This document shows, piece after piece, positions 32,939 to 43,320 of a stretch of 64,000 nt of DNA. The notes beneath the pieces were generated by a model. That model was not told the DNA's origin. It was given only the letters and a program-made list of their open reading frames with translations, and did not search any database. Made by a program: the position numbers and the translations under genes. The stretch lies in assembly GCA_032716605.1 (NCBI GenBank), contig CM064509.1, positions 43,893,632-43,957,631 of the forward strand, given 5' to 3'. This DNA is from Paralithodes platypus. Its lineage: Eukaryota; Arthropoda; Malacostraca; Decapoda; Lithodidae. Within the stretch, counting starts at the first letter, position 1; each line of letters opens with the position of its first letter.

Positions 32939-34567
32939 GCAACCCCGCCCTCTATGGTCGCAAAAACATCCTGAGCAGGGTTCGAGCCTCCCAGGTGCTT
33001 CTGCATTGGCTGTGCCTCAGCCTCTGACGAACTACCCCAGGCAAACTCAGATGACTTCGGAGACACACCAATGTTGCAGGCCAAAGACACAGCTGCTGTA
33101 GGTGGTTTGCTAGGACAGACTCTTGCAAAGTGCCCCTTTTTATGACAATGATAACACTCCACCTCCCCTTTGGGCTTCCCTTGGTACTGGGAAGGGCCCG
33201 GCCCCTTCTTAAATGGGACGGTGCTAGTCTTGTGGTCAGTCTTGGTATCATGGCTCTTGTACTTGTTTGCATAAGGTATATCACTAACTCGGGGGGGTGG
33301 GGCGTCACGCCCCTTGTTACCTGCCTCACTACGCTGGGCAGACCCGCACCCACGAATTAGTGATAGCCGGAGGTCAGCCATCTCAGCTGCCTCCTGTAGA
33401 GTTTTTGGGTTCTTTTCTTTAATAGTTAAAGTCATTTCTGCACCAGTACACTTATAAAACTGCTCGAGCAGAAACAGCTCAGTCAACTGTTCGGCCGTCT
33501 CAGCTTTCTCAGAACGTGTCCAGTTTTTAAGTGCATCTTTTAAGTCCCGGGCATGTTCAAGAAAGGTCACCTCCCTAGTCTTTGTAACACCCCGAAACTT
33601 CAATCGATATGTTTCCGGTTGCAACTCGTATGCCCGTAGGACAGCTCTCTTCAATTCTGGGTAGTCAATGCAAGACTCTAAAGGCAGTGCATCATAAGCC
33701 TTCAGACCCTTACCCGTAAGTCTTGAGGAGACTAGAGCTGCCCACTTCTCTTCAGGCCAATTATGCTCCCTACATTTCTTCTCAAAACGATTAAAAAATT
33801 CTGTGACTTCAGTTTCACTAAATACCGGCACCAATTTGACTAATTGGGCCAAGGACTGTTCTCTTACTTGGCCCTCACGGCCCATCCAAGTCCCTGTCGA
33901 CCCTGCACGAGACTTATCTAAATCTAATTTAGCACAATATTTCTCCGAGTCGTACTTAAGCTCAGCCTCATGCCTCCTAACCTCAATCTCATGCCTCCTC
34001 GTCTCATCCTCCTGCCTCCTGGTCTCATTTTTCATGCCTCCTGGTCTCATCCTCCTGCTTCCTAGCCTCAATCTTAGCAAGCTCAAGTCTAAATACCATA
34101 TCTGGAGACAGACAGGAAGAGGGAGCTGCCACTACTGAAGGAGGGGGGGCAAAAACTGGGGAACCACCATGTGCACCACCCGAGGGCACTCCAATCTGCC
34201 AATTCTCATCCCTCTGTGGGAGAGTGCTAACCTCCGGTAACTGAGTGGACGGCACTGTGGGAGTCGAGTGAGAGGGGATCTGGGGAGGAACCCCCCCAAA
34301 CGCCCTCTCCTCCGAAACCCCATGTCGCCCACGCAACACCCAGGAAATCAGCTCCCCCTTGGACATCCCTACTACATTGGAAATTCCCAAAACCTTGGCT
34401 ATCAGGTGCAAGCCACAAACATCCACCCCAGTCAGCCTCTCCTCCGTCACGTGGTACCGCTTACTCACAAAAACTCTAGCATCCTCCTCACTGGTTACTA
34501 ACGGCACACCTTCAAATGGCATCTCTCGCTCATCGTCAGTGCTAATGCACGACATACTGAAGTCCAC
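32935..34567 (-). CDS. gag: gag of element C, with one apparent one-base frameshift
   Basis: The start ATG at 34567 opens 180 codons with the segment ERLTGVDVCGLHLIAKVLG. After a Pro-rich stretch come repeated R-R-H/Q-E-x-E-T units (near 34000-34060), where a one-base excess in an A run moves reading into the 383-codon frame 32935-34086. There: an acidic/basic coiled-coil-like part, capsid at about residues 85-250 with SSRLTGKGLKAYDALP, and a SCAN-like part (AYELQPETYRLKFR, LFLLEQFYKC, NPKTLQEAAEMAD). A basic linker and the zinc knuckle C311-x2-C314-x4-H319-x4-C324 complete it. Gag would form the particle and bind RNA. SCAN domains of vertebrate zinc-finger proteins are known to derive from Gmr1-like gag, which supports the lineage call. 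Confidence 0.88.
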
Positions 34568-34758
34568 AAAAAAATTCTCGAGACAAAAGTGTTAAACTTC
34601 CTATGCAAGCACTAATTACTAAATTAACTGGAGTCTCTTAAATGCTTTACTAATTGCCATACAAAAACAAATATTCTTCAATATGCACGCTAAAATACAA
34701 ACAAACAAATGTTGTACAACTCTGCAAAAATTTATACTGTTCACAAAATCCTAAGCAA

Positions 34759-34766
34759 GGTCGCCA
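34759..34766 (-). promoter_or_regulatory. Primer-binding site of element C
   Basis: In sense tggcgacc, two bases past the 5' LTR, continuing ttgc. Confidence 0.7.
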
Positions 34767-34768
34767 TT

Positions 34769-36628
34769 TGTTACGACCTGGCACTCGGGTACACAAGGGC
34801 TCTCAATCAGGACTCTAATACGGCTCGCTGCCACAACGGAAACACACGATCCCAACCCCTGAGTACTGCCAGCCGAACAAAAAACACCAATACCCTCCAG
34901 AGTTCAATCTGCTATAACGGGGTATACAAGAACTCGGTACTAGTGTTCAACAACAGACTAATAAAGAGACAGGAATTCTCTAGTCTGGTCAACAATCAAA
35001 CAAAGAAGTAAGAAACAACAACACCAAAGAATAGTGTTGGCCGAAGCCGAAGTAATCCACCCTTGACTAAGAACTTAAGAAGTCCTCCACCCTCTACTTC
35101 GGATCGGCACTATTACGTTACGTTAATTAATAGTCCTTAAGCATCGAGCAAGGAATCTTCTGAAAAAAGTTAGATGCTTCTCGGATGCTCGTAAGAAGTA
35201 CGTATCGGATTTTGAACAGTAATTCAATAAGAAAAACACTGGCAATTAAATACTATTACAGGTTTAAATTGGCATAAGAATAATTAAAAGAATATGCAAT
35301 AGTAAATGGCAAACATTAAAAAGAAGTACTCCGCAAATGCAACGGCAATAGCCTACTCGGATTGTGCTCGTGGGCCACTAATCACTAAAGTAGCCAAGCT
35401 TGCAACACATGAAATCAATAGTGCATAAACAATATCATACATAAGGAAAGCTTCAATACTATTCTGTATCTACTAATCGAGTAAAGTCTAGCTGGGGTAC
35501 TGTGGGCAAAAGGTAGCAGTGACTGAGCAAAAACGGCTCGTAGCCTAGCGAAGTCCTCACAACTGTTTAAAGTATTACGTTAACACTAACAAGTGCACTT
35601 TGAGAAATCCAGATCCCTTGTATCTGGTTTTCTCCCGGCTCCTTGACAAAGTAAAAACAAGCTGTTAATAAAATACAGGGTGGTTAGGCTCTTGCCCTCA
35701 CGCACTGTAAATTATTAACTCAACACAGTCAGCCGCGAAGACAACCTAGGCTTCACTGAACCGAAACGAGTATGCAGGTTTATCGCTTAACCACTGCATC
35801 AAACAACAACTCGTAACACAGAAAAGCCTTACCCCAGTCTAGCATTACCTAGACTAGCAGAAACCAGGAATAATAATAATAACACACAGGGAAATGCATA
35901 GACAAGTGCAACAAACATAAATCAATCCTATTCTAAGTTAACCCTTCCAAAATAGGCTATCTAATAGGCATGTATCTCATGAGAACTCAAGCGATAATAC
36001 GTTGGCTGACTAGCTCTGCACCAACGGGACCATGGAAGTTAAAAAGGGTAGGGAAAAGAGGAGATAAGAATGTAAGGTAGTAGAGAAAGTTCACATCAGT
36101 CAGAAGAATATATATAGTTAGCAAGGGAAATGAGAAGTCGCTCTGCCTAATGAGTTCTGATCAAAAAATGGCTAGACTTCCCTTTTTATACTCGGCCCTC
36201 TAGTGAGCCCAACGTGAACTACTAAGGACCGCCCACTGACAATCATTACGTAATTTCTCTCTCTCCTCTGGGATAGACAAAGGCTTTCCTAGCACTGAGG
36301 GGAGGGGGGAGGGGGGGGGGAGTGCTAGTGAGTTAGGCCCACCTCCCGCATGGCGCACCCACTGACCCCCAACTGTGGCTGCCGCTTCTCCCATCATTAC
36401 AAATAAGTTTTACACACAATACTTATAACTAATGATATAAAATAGAACTCGTTGACTCAGATGAAAACAAAATACATATTCATATTACTTATAGTACAAC
36501 GGCTCACATGAACTAAGTTAGGAAACTCTACATAGACTACAGCCAAAGTTCCTGCCCTGACGATCCTAGCGAGAGTGGGGCATGACTAGGCGTTCTGTAC
36601 AGCATGCTCACACTGGACATGCGTCACA
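34769..36628 (-). repeat. 5' LTR of element C (right copy, 1860 bp)
   Basis: Near-perfect copy of 27180-29041. It contains a G run near 36301-36320 and the hairpin at 35602-35634. Confidence 0.97.
35602..35634 (-). promoter_or_regulatory. LTR hairpin, element C right LTR
   Basis: Identical to 28014-28046. Confidence 0.8.
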
Positions 36629-38199
36629 ACTCCCACCAATGCTTATCCCATTCCCTGGGTTGATGATAGCGTAGACAAGATTGGTAAGGCACAGTTTCTA
36701 CCTAAGGTAGACCTAGTGAAAGGCTATTGGCAGGTGCCCTTGTCTGAGCGGGCGAAGGGGGTATGCGGGTTTGTGGTTGATGGGAACACCTACCGTTGCA
36801 ATGTGATGCCGTATGGCCTTAAAAATGCCCCAGCAACCTTCCAGAGTCTTATGAATGAGTTAGTAGCTGACATCCCTAACTGCACTGTCTACCTAGATGA
36901 CGTTATAATATACGATGACAACTTTGAGAGTCACTGTGAGCACATAGAAGCCTTGTTTCGGAAGCTTAGTGAGGCCCGCTTGGTGGTTAATCTGGGCAAG
37001 TGCGACTTTGTCCGGGCAACTGTGCAATATCTTGGGTTTGTGGTCGGGTTAGGCCAGGTGTGCCCCCCCCCCAAAAAAACAAACAAGATACAGGCTATTA
37101 ACCAGTTCCCCAGGCCGTCCACTAAGCGGCAGATCATGAGATTTTTAGGCATGATCAGTTACTATCGCCGCTTCATTCGGGGTTATTCTAGTGTGTTAGC
37201 TCCTCTGACAGATTTACTAGCAAAAGAGAAAAAGTTCAAGTGGGCACCTGAGTGTGAAAGGGCTTTTTCGCTGGTCAAGCACCTACTATGCACTCATCCA
37301 ATCCTCAGGGCCCCTGACTTTGAAAGACCATTCCAGCTGGCAACAGATGCCAGCGGTGTAGGGGCTGGTGCCGTATTAACCCTTAATTAGCGGCGAGAAA
37401 CATAAGTCGAGTTAAATAAAGCTGGACTATGTGGCGGCGCTCGACATAGGTCGAGTGGCAATTTCAGCACGTAATGTTGCTGAGAGAGAGAGACAAGTGG
37501 TGGCAGGAGAGTAGCGAGCGTATGACTGCTCCAGACCACCGCGGCGAACATACTGACACGAATCCCAGCTCCCTCCTCCCTTCTCTCACTCGCTATATAA
37601 GGATTTGTATCGGGAAAGTGGCTAATTACATGCTTTTTGCACTAGCGTTGCACGGTTATTGCAAGAAAACTAGCCATCATAAAAGGATCGTTATGGTGTC
37701 ATTCGAAAGCTCTGTTTATGCCCTTTCAGGGATAGATACTTGTTTTACGTTCTGGGTCTTATTTAGGCATGAAAATGATCACGTAAACAGCCCTATTTTG
37801 GCTAAAAACACCCCGCTGGGCGGTACATATAAATAAACCGCATAGGCCGCTCTTAAGGTGTTAATGCAGACAGACGAGGAAGGTTTGGAGCATCCAGTCA
37901 GTTTCTTTTCCAAGAAGTTTAATTCCGCTCAGAAAAACTACTCTGTGGTAGAGAAAGAACTGCTGGCAATAGTGTTGGCGCTCAGGCACTTTGAAGTACA
38001 TGTTCCTGCCTACGGGCCAGTCGTGGTGATTTACACCGACCACCACCCTCTTAAATTTCTGAACCAATTCCACAACCGGAATATGAGGCTGACAAGTTGG
38101 TCAATCATGTTGCAAGAATACAATCTAGACATTCGCCATATTGCCGGTTGTGAGAATGTGATTGCAGACTGTTTGTCGAGGGTGGAGGATCCGACGTAG
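36629..38199 (+). pseudogene. pol: Element B RT-RNase H remainder, split by a MITE
   Basis: Resumes exactly where 27179 stopped (after the duplicated actc): VDLVKGYWQVPLSERA, YGLKNAPATFQ, YLDDVIIYDDN and GYSSVLAPLTD. A run of C and A near 37063-37080 looks like a small expansion (PPPKKTNKIQ) but stays open. RNase H begins (TDASGVGAGAV), is interrupted at 37376 by the TTAA MITE, and resumes at 37861 with LMQTDEEGLEHPVSFF, KELLAIVLALRHFE, YTDHHPLKF and NVIADCLSRVED. Taking out the MITE with one TTAA leaves this frame intact, so the MITE came after the coding sequence was laid down. Confidence 0.93.
37380..37860 (+). mobile_element. TTAA MITE inside RNase H of element B (481 bp)
   Basis: TTAA at 37376-37379 and 37861-37864. 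Same family as 22026-22736 but without the nested 227-bp insert. The ends cccttaattagcggc and (inwards) caccttaagagcggc match that copy. Confidence 0.93.
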
Positions 38200-38605
38200 A
38201 TCACCACAGGTGTGTGGGTTTGAGTGGAGAAAAATCAGGCTTGCCCCTGTAGAGCAGCCGTCAAAAACAACATTAAAATTAAATAAAAAAATCACATAAA
38301 ACGTTCTTTTTGATAGTTAATTGTAAGTTGCCAATGTTATAGCTAAAGTCCTAAGTTGAACCTGTCTTTCACTTAGTAGGCTGGACTCTGTGAAGCTCGC
38401 TCAGGGAGCATAGCAGGCTAAAATTATACTATTATGTTTGGGAGGGGTTATAAGATTTTATTTATGCTAAAATGTTGTTTTATTTATGATTGAGTTTTGC
38501 ATTTCATTTCTGGCGGAGTGGCTGGTTGTGGCGGGTCTTGTCGGCATTCTGCCTTGTCAGATATGGTGCTCGCTTAATGTTGAGTGTCCCATATCTTGGG
38601 CGGGG
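38200..38605 (+). promoter_or_regulatory. 3' untranslated segment and polypurine tract of element B
   Basis: 38200-38325 is the segment conserved among A-D. The polypurine tract cttgggcgggg ends at 38605, directly before the LTR. Confidence 0.7.
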
Positions 38606-40456
38606 TGTGACGCCAACCAGCGTTGGCAGAATCGCCTCTCGTTAGCCACTAGCACTCGCCAGGGCAGTGAAATGGGCTACAGTTATCAGAGAATGTTGTT
38701 CTTTCTTTCATAGTACTTGCATTGTTACAGACAGTCCAGTGGTGGTCATTATTTTCGTCTGTGACAATGGGAAGTATTTTATATCATGAGTAGAATATAA
38801 GATGCATTGTAGTGTGAAGTTCAGAGAGAGAGAGAGCGGGCAGCGAGGGGGTAGTGAGTGTTGCCTCCTTCCTCCCTCCTCCTCGCTCGGAGGAGTTTCC
38901 CGCCCGCGCGGGCTTTCTCTCGTCTTTGATTGGCTGGTGGTTCTTGGCGCGTCCTAGGGTCCTGCTGCCTTGCGACATATCGGCCTGTGATTGGCCGACC
39001 ATCATGCCTTTGTGGGATCCTGAGGGTCCCGAGGAGCTACCCTCCTCAGAGCAGGCTAGGGACGCACACGACTAACATCCTTTTTACAACTGTCCCCCAT
39101 ATCTCCACCATTCTGATACTGTCTCTCTCACTCAACTTCCTTTCTTTCATTCCTCTAATCTTTTAACGTCACAGCACTCCCTTTGGGTTCTGTACACGAT
39201 TTCATATCGGCCCATCGTATTGTGTGCGTCGCTCTCATATATATTTCCATGTATTAGAATAAGCTAGAAGGGTTCTTAGTCTATGGAGGTTTGATGACTC
39301 TGTGTGTGTCTCCCTCAGTGTCCTTAGTTTATGGAGGCTTGATGACTGTGTGTGTGTGTCTCCCTCATTATCATTAGTGCTCTGCTGGGTTATTTTATGC
39401 TAGACTGGGATGAGGTTTCTGTTGTCGTTGTCACCGATGTGTGTACGGTTTGCTTATACCTACACTACTTCGACGGTTTCTGTGGTAGCCTAGGTTGTCT
39501 TTTTGGTTGTGTCTTTTGCGAGTGCAGCATCGTGTTGTAAGAGGGCATTAGCCTTATAACACAGTGCTGCCTCTTTGCTTGACTTTAGAGGGATCGCCAG
39601 GGTAGAACCAGATACTTGAGATCTGGATCTACCAAGAGAGCATCCCCGTCATTAACGTAACTTTAATCATACCACCTTAAGGACAACGCTAGGCTATGAG
39701 CCTGTCTTGCTCAGCCACAGTTTCCTAACCTTGATATCCCAGCTAGACTTTATTCGCCGAGCAGACACTAGTTAGGACATAAGTTCATTTTGTTATGTAT
39801 GCATTATTATTCACAGTATTTATTAGTCTAGGTTGTTGTTGAGTTGCACAACCATAGCCGACTGTTTCGTTGATGAGGAAGTACTTCTTTTAGTGTCGAG
39901 CATTACTGCCGTTGCGCATTTATAGTATTCTCGTGTCAGTTAACATTATATGTCCTACCTTTTAGTGTAGTCAGTCTACACGTGTGGTGTCCTGCCTCCT
40001 GCCTTTATATAATTTAAGATATGAGCATCTTATGAGCATCAGACTTTCTTCAGAAGTTTCCAGGTCTATGCTGTAGGACTATACTTCACTTTCTTTCAGA
40101 TAGGAGTGAAGAGTTTATTGTTGTTTAGAGTAACTGTATTGAAGCATCTTTTTATTGTATTAAATCTTGCAGTGATTTAATTTATCTTTCCATAGCTTCC
40201 CTTTTATTCATTTTAACGTAACTTGCATCTTGTTTGTTATCAGGCTATACCAGTGTGGGTTAGCCTGAAGTAGAGTACATTTATGCCCAGTTAAGGATAC
40301 CCCATTATCGCAGATTAACTTTGGAGGGTATAGGTGTTTTTGTTCGCCGGCATATAAGTTCAAGGGTTTGGATCTAGCATACCGTTGTTGCATAGTGCCC
40401 TATTACTAGTCCAATCATTAAGTGCCCTTGTTTTATTTGTAGCCCCGGTCGTAACA
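38606..40456 (+). repeat. Right LTR of element B (1851 bp)
   Basis: TGTGACGCC to GGTCGTAACA. Carries the empty TTAA site at 39677-39680 for the MITE found in the left LTR. Confidence 0.96.
39601..39633 (+). promoter_or_regulatory. LTR hairpin, element B right LTR
   Basis: Identical in structure to 21946-21978. Confidence 0.8.
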
Positions 40457-40460
40457 CCAT

Positions 40461-41204
40461 TGACTGTAAATAAAGTACGATATTATAGAGTAGTTTTGAG
40501 GAGGGGTAGATGGAACGAGGGAGGTCAGTAACAGACGAGTGAAGGGAGATAACCTTTCTGGGAACTGAGCTAAATTTAGACTGGTGTCTAGTGGACTGGT
40601 GTCGAATGACGCTTGTGAAAGGGAAGGGCAGATTGCCATCAGAAACACTTAGATATATTTATTTGCAAGTAATATGCAATCTAAATGTATATTCGAGACC
40701 TACTTGAAGTATTTGTATGATAGTCATGCTATGTATAATCCAATATACGCACATATAAGAAGGCGAGATATAAGAAAGATGGTTGAGCAATTTTTGACAC
40801 CCACACAGTTGTTATTCATTATTTACAAGATTGCACAATACAAATGTATTTGTGAAGATTATTTTATGCATGCTGTATTTATACGAATTTAGTTGGTAGC
40901 CAAACTCAGACAGAGAGAGGTGTTGTGGATGGAGGGAGGGAAGGGTCACCCACTGACCCACTGACCGTGTGATAATGATTGGAGTCACACTGAGAGGGGC
41001 AATTTTGGTGAGTGTTGGGGCAATTTTTGATCAAATAAAGTTCTATAATTACTTTTTTTGACAGAGAGAAAGTTTTATATACTTTTGCATGATATGATTG
41101 ATAATCCCATCAATTTACAGAAGTAAATTGATGGGATAAAACGATTTTTTTGTATATTGTCATCTCGATTGTAGACACGAAGATTTGAGTGACATATTGT
41201 ATGA
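40461..41204. other. No gene seen; contains a small perfect hairpin
   Basis: This resumes the pre-insertion flank left at 20939. At 41106-41137 cccatcaatttac and gtaaattgatggg form a 13-bp perfect stem. No credible coding sequence. Confidence 0.5.
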
Positions 41205-41290
41205 GCTGCTGTGGCCTAGTCAGTAAGGTGACGGATTGGAAATCTCAAAGTATGGCAGGGCAGTGGGATCGAATCCAGGAGGGGGTTATG
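41205..41290 (+). mobile_element. tRNA-Ser-like SINE head
   Basis: gctgctgtggcctagtcagt, an anticodon-arm-like attggaaatct, a long variable arm and ggatcgaatcc resemble a class II tRNA-Ser with D and T arms in order. The 3' acceptor strand does not pair with the 5' end, so it is best read as a SINE promoter. The body probably extends to the hairpin at 41342-41420, whose 18-20-bp arms contain atgtcattgtattc. Confidence 0.55.
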
Positions 41291-41743
41291 GGGAAGGTTT
41301 TATACTGTTTAGAAATGTTTTGATAATTTTTTTTTTTTATAAGATCATGTCATTGTATTCAAGCAATATGAAATATTCATAGAATATATCATATTTGCAA
41401 GAATACAATGACATGACCTTGTATTTGTTTTATTGTTTTATTATCATCTTATAAGTAGGTTGGACAGGATAATTTATTGAAACATAATGATTTTTTTACA
41501 ATAAGATATATAAATATTGGCTATAACAAACATGTATATATTGATATAGTGAACAAAAAGGCATATCACATGGACATCTTTGAAACTTATAAACTAAATA
41601 ATAAAAGACATATTTATATAATGAAAAAAGGCATATCACAGGGACATCTTTGTATCTAAAATTATGAGGTAGCGTGATCAGTTCAGTTAGGTCTAAGTTA
41701 GGTCAGGTAAGGTAGGGCACGAGTCCAGGGAAGGGGGCGGCAC
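41291..41743. other. AT-rich flank of piggyBac 1, no gene seen
   Basis: A hairpin at 41342-41420 and a short direct repeat (ggcatatcaca-ggacatcttt at about 41560 and 41630). I found no TTAA with a CCC-type terminus, so the left end of piggyBac 1 is unresolved. Confidence 0.45.
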
Positions 41744-43320
41744 TCAGTAGTTCTTATACATATGGTAGTCCCTGAAGCAGTCCCCCAAGCAGAGTGCGAC
41801 CATGCACTCGTGGCACATTGTGGTGACTTTTTTTGTTGTTGGGGCTCTCCTGGAGGTGTTTATGCAGACGTGACACTTCAGCTGCCTGTGACGAGCGCCA
41901 ACCAGTTCCGTGTGGATTGGGAAGTGTCTTTCCACCCCCACCTGGATAAGGTCAGGGACGTGATCCCCACGCCATGACGTACACCTGTGAGTGGGGGTGC
42001 CATACTTTGTCAGGAGTTGATATGACACGTTGTAGACAATTTCCCTGAATTTGAGTTTTTTATTTGGTGCCATATCTCTCTTGACCAACCACAAGTTGTA
42101 GGTGTTGAGCATCGTGATGTCAACTAGGTGGAGGAAGAGCTTGTGATACCACTTCACAGTCTTCCTCAGACACTCAATGCCTGCCAGTTGACAATCCGAC
42201 TTGTCCACCAGGCGCATGTTCTTGGTGTAGTCCACTACCAAGTCGGGCTTATGGATGATCTTCTTTGTTCGGTAGTGGACTTTACCAGAGTCCACCTGGG
42301 CACCTGTATGGACTGTCGAAAGCAGGTGAATCTTTTGTCTTTCCACTTCAGGGCTACCACTTTCCCGGACTTGTCCAGTTGTTTGTATTTCTGCCCCTTC
42401 GTCGCCTTCTTCGGATATGCCTCTCGCAGTGTTCCTGGACCAGTTTGTCGTCAGAAGGTTTGTCGCTGGAGGAGGGATCTGAAAGAGGAATGACATTATC
42501 TGCGAACTTGGGCATAAACTTTCTTGTCTTTCTGACAGTCCCACATGACCCCGTTTGGTTGTCATGAAGAAACTGGCAGAGAGCAGGAGAAGTATACCAA
42601 TTGTCAGTGTACAAGACATGGCCATTGCCCAGGTAAGGTGCCAACATTTTCCTGACGATGGCACCTGACATGCCCATGGGGTCATTGGCAGCGACATTTG
42701 GTATGTCAATGTCAGTTCCTGTATACACGATCATGTTCAACACTATACCTGTCTCACAGTCGTACAACACGAAGAGCTTGATTCCAAACCTACGCCTCTT
42801 CAAGGGGATATACTGCTTGAAAACAAGACGTCCTTTGAAGAGCACGAGCGACTCATCAATCACCAAATTGAGGAAGGGGTAAAAGTATTTCTTGTACCTC
42901 GCCAACAACATGGTGAACACCTCCCGAACTTTCCATATCCTGTCAATCCTGTTAGGATTTTCGTTGTCTGCAAAGTGCATAAATCTTAGCAGCAACAAAA
43001 ATCTGTCACGAGTCATGTACTTATTGAAAGTTGGGGTGGCGATGAGAGGGTCGTGCTTCCAATAATGTTGTAGCACATGCTTCTTGCAAAGAGGCATGAG
43101 GAACAACAAGGCAAAGAACGTCATGAACTCATTCACAGTCGTATCAACCCAGCCTCGTATTCTCGCTTTTGGAGAAAGGACGTCCAGTCTGCCAAACACC
43201 CACCTGTAGTAGGCGTTTGTTTGGGCAACTATATACGTCATTAACTCCATGTCGAAAAAAGCGAGGAAGAAATCCATCTCGTTTGCGTCATCGTCACAGG
43301 GCCAGTCAGCAATTGTACCT
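41744..43320 (-). pseudogene. piggyBac 1 transposase, catalytic and zinc domains, frameshifted
   Basis: The DDE core is in 42354-43277: D141 in LVIDESLVLFKG and D225 in VLYTDNWYTSP, the first two catalytic aspartates of piggyBac transposases. A shift near 42420-42490 moves reading to 41744-42709, where NMRLVDKSD holds the third aspartate and the C-terminal Cys-rich domain CHVC...CHEC...CLGDC...YH is complete. A further shift near 43320 separates the N-terminal part. The enzyme would excise and insert DNA at TTAA, but this copy is dead. It is clearly different from piggyBac 2 at 46862-48826. Confidence 0.9.

Larger units (their letters stand above)
27180..36628 (-). mobile_element. Gypsy element C (Gmr1-like), complete and very young
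   Basis: A 9449-bp minus-strand element with LTRs of 1862 and 1860 bp and a 4-bp target duplication actc at 27176-27179 and 36629-36632, lying in the RT of element B. The only LTR differences I find are run lengths in a T run and a G run. Internal order in sense: primer-binding site, gag with SCAN-like capsid and CCHC knuckle, protease, integrase, RT, RNase H, conserved 3' segment, polypurine tract. The 977-codon integrase-RT-RNase H frame is unbroken; the three upstream breaks are single-base shifts, at least two in homopolymers. Confidence 0.97.
20940..40456 (+). mobile_element. Gypsy element B (Gmr1-like), host of nested insertions
   Basis: Bounded by ccat at 20936-20939 and 40457-40460, a 4-bp target duplication. 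Without the nested element C (27180-36628) and the TTAA MITEs, B is about 8.9 kb: left LTR, gag with an internal deletion, protease, integrase, RT, RNase H, conserved 3' segment, polypurine tract, right LTR. The pol order is integrase before RT. The gag deletion and frameshifts make it non-autonomous; later insertions broke it further. Confidence 0.96.

Noticed and set aside
41205..41290. tRNA-Ser gene
   Set aside because: D- and T-arm-like parts exist, but the acceptor stem does not close; a SINE head explains it better. The same reasoning applies to 6228-6312 and 44855-44920.
40457..41743. Left terminal repeat of piggyBac 1
   Set aside because: No TTAA followed by a CCC-type end was found. 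The flank expected from repeat X copy 1 (gtacttcttaa) was not found here or at 18319-20939 either, so the end is lost or beyond the insertions.
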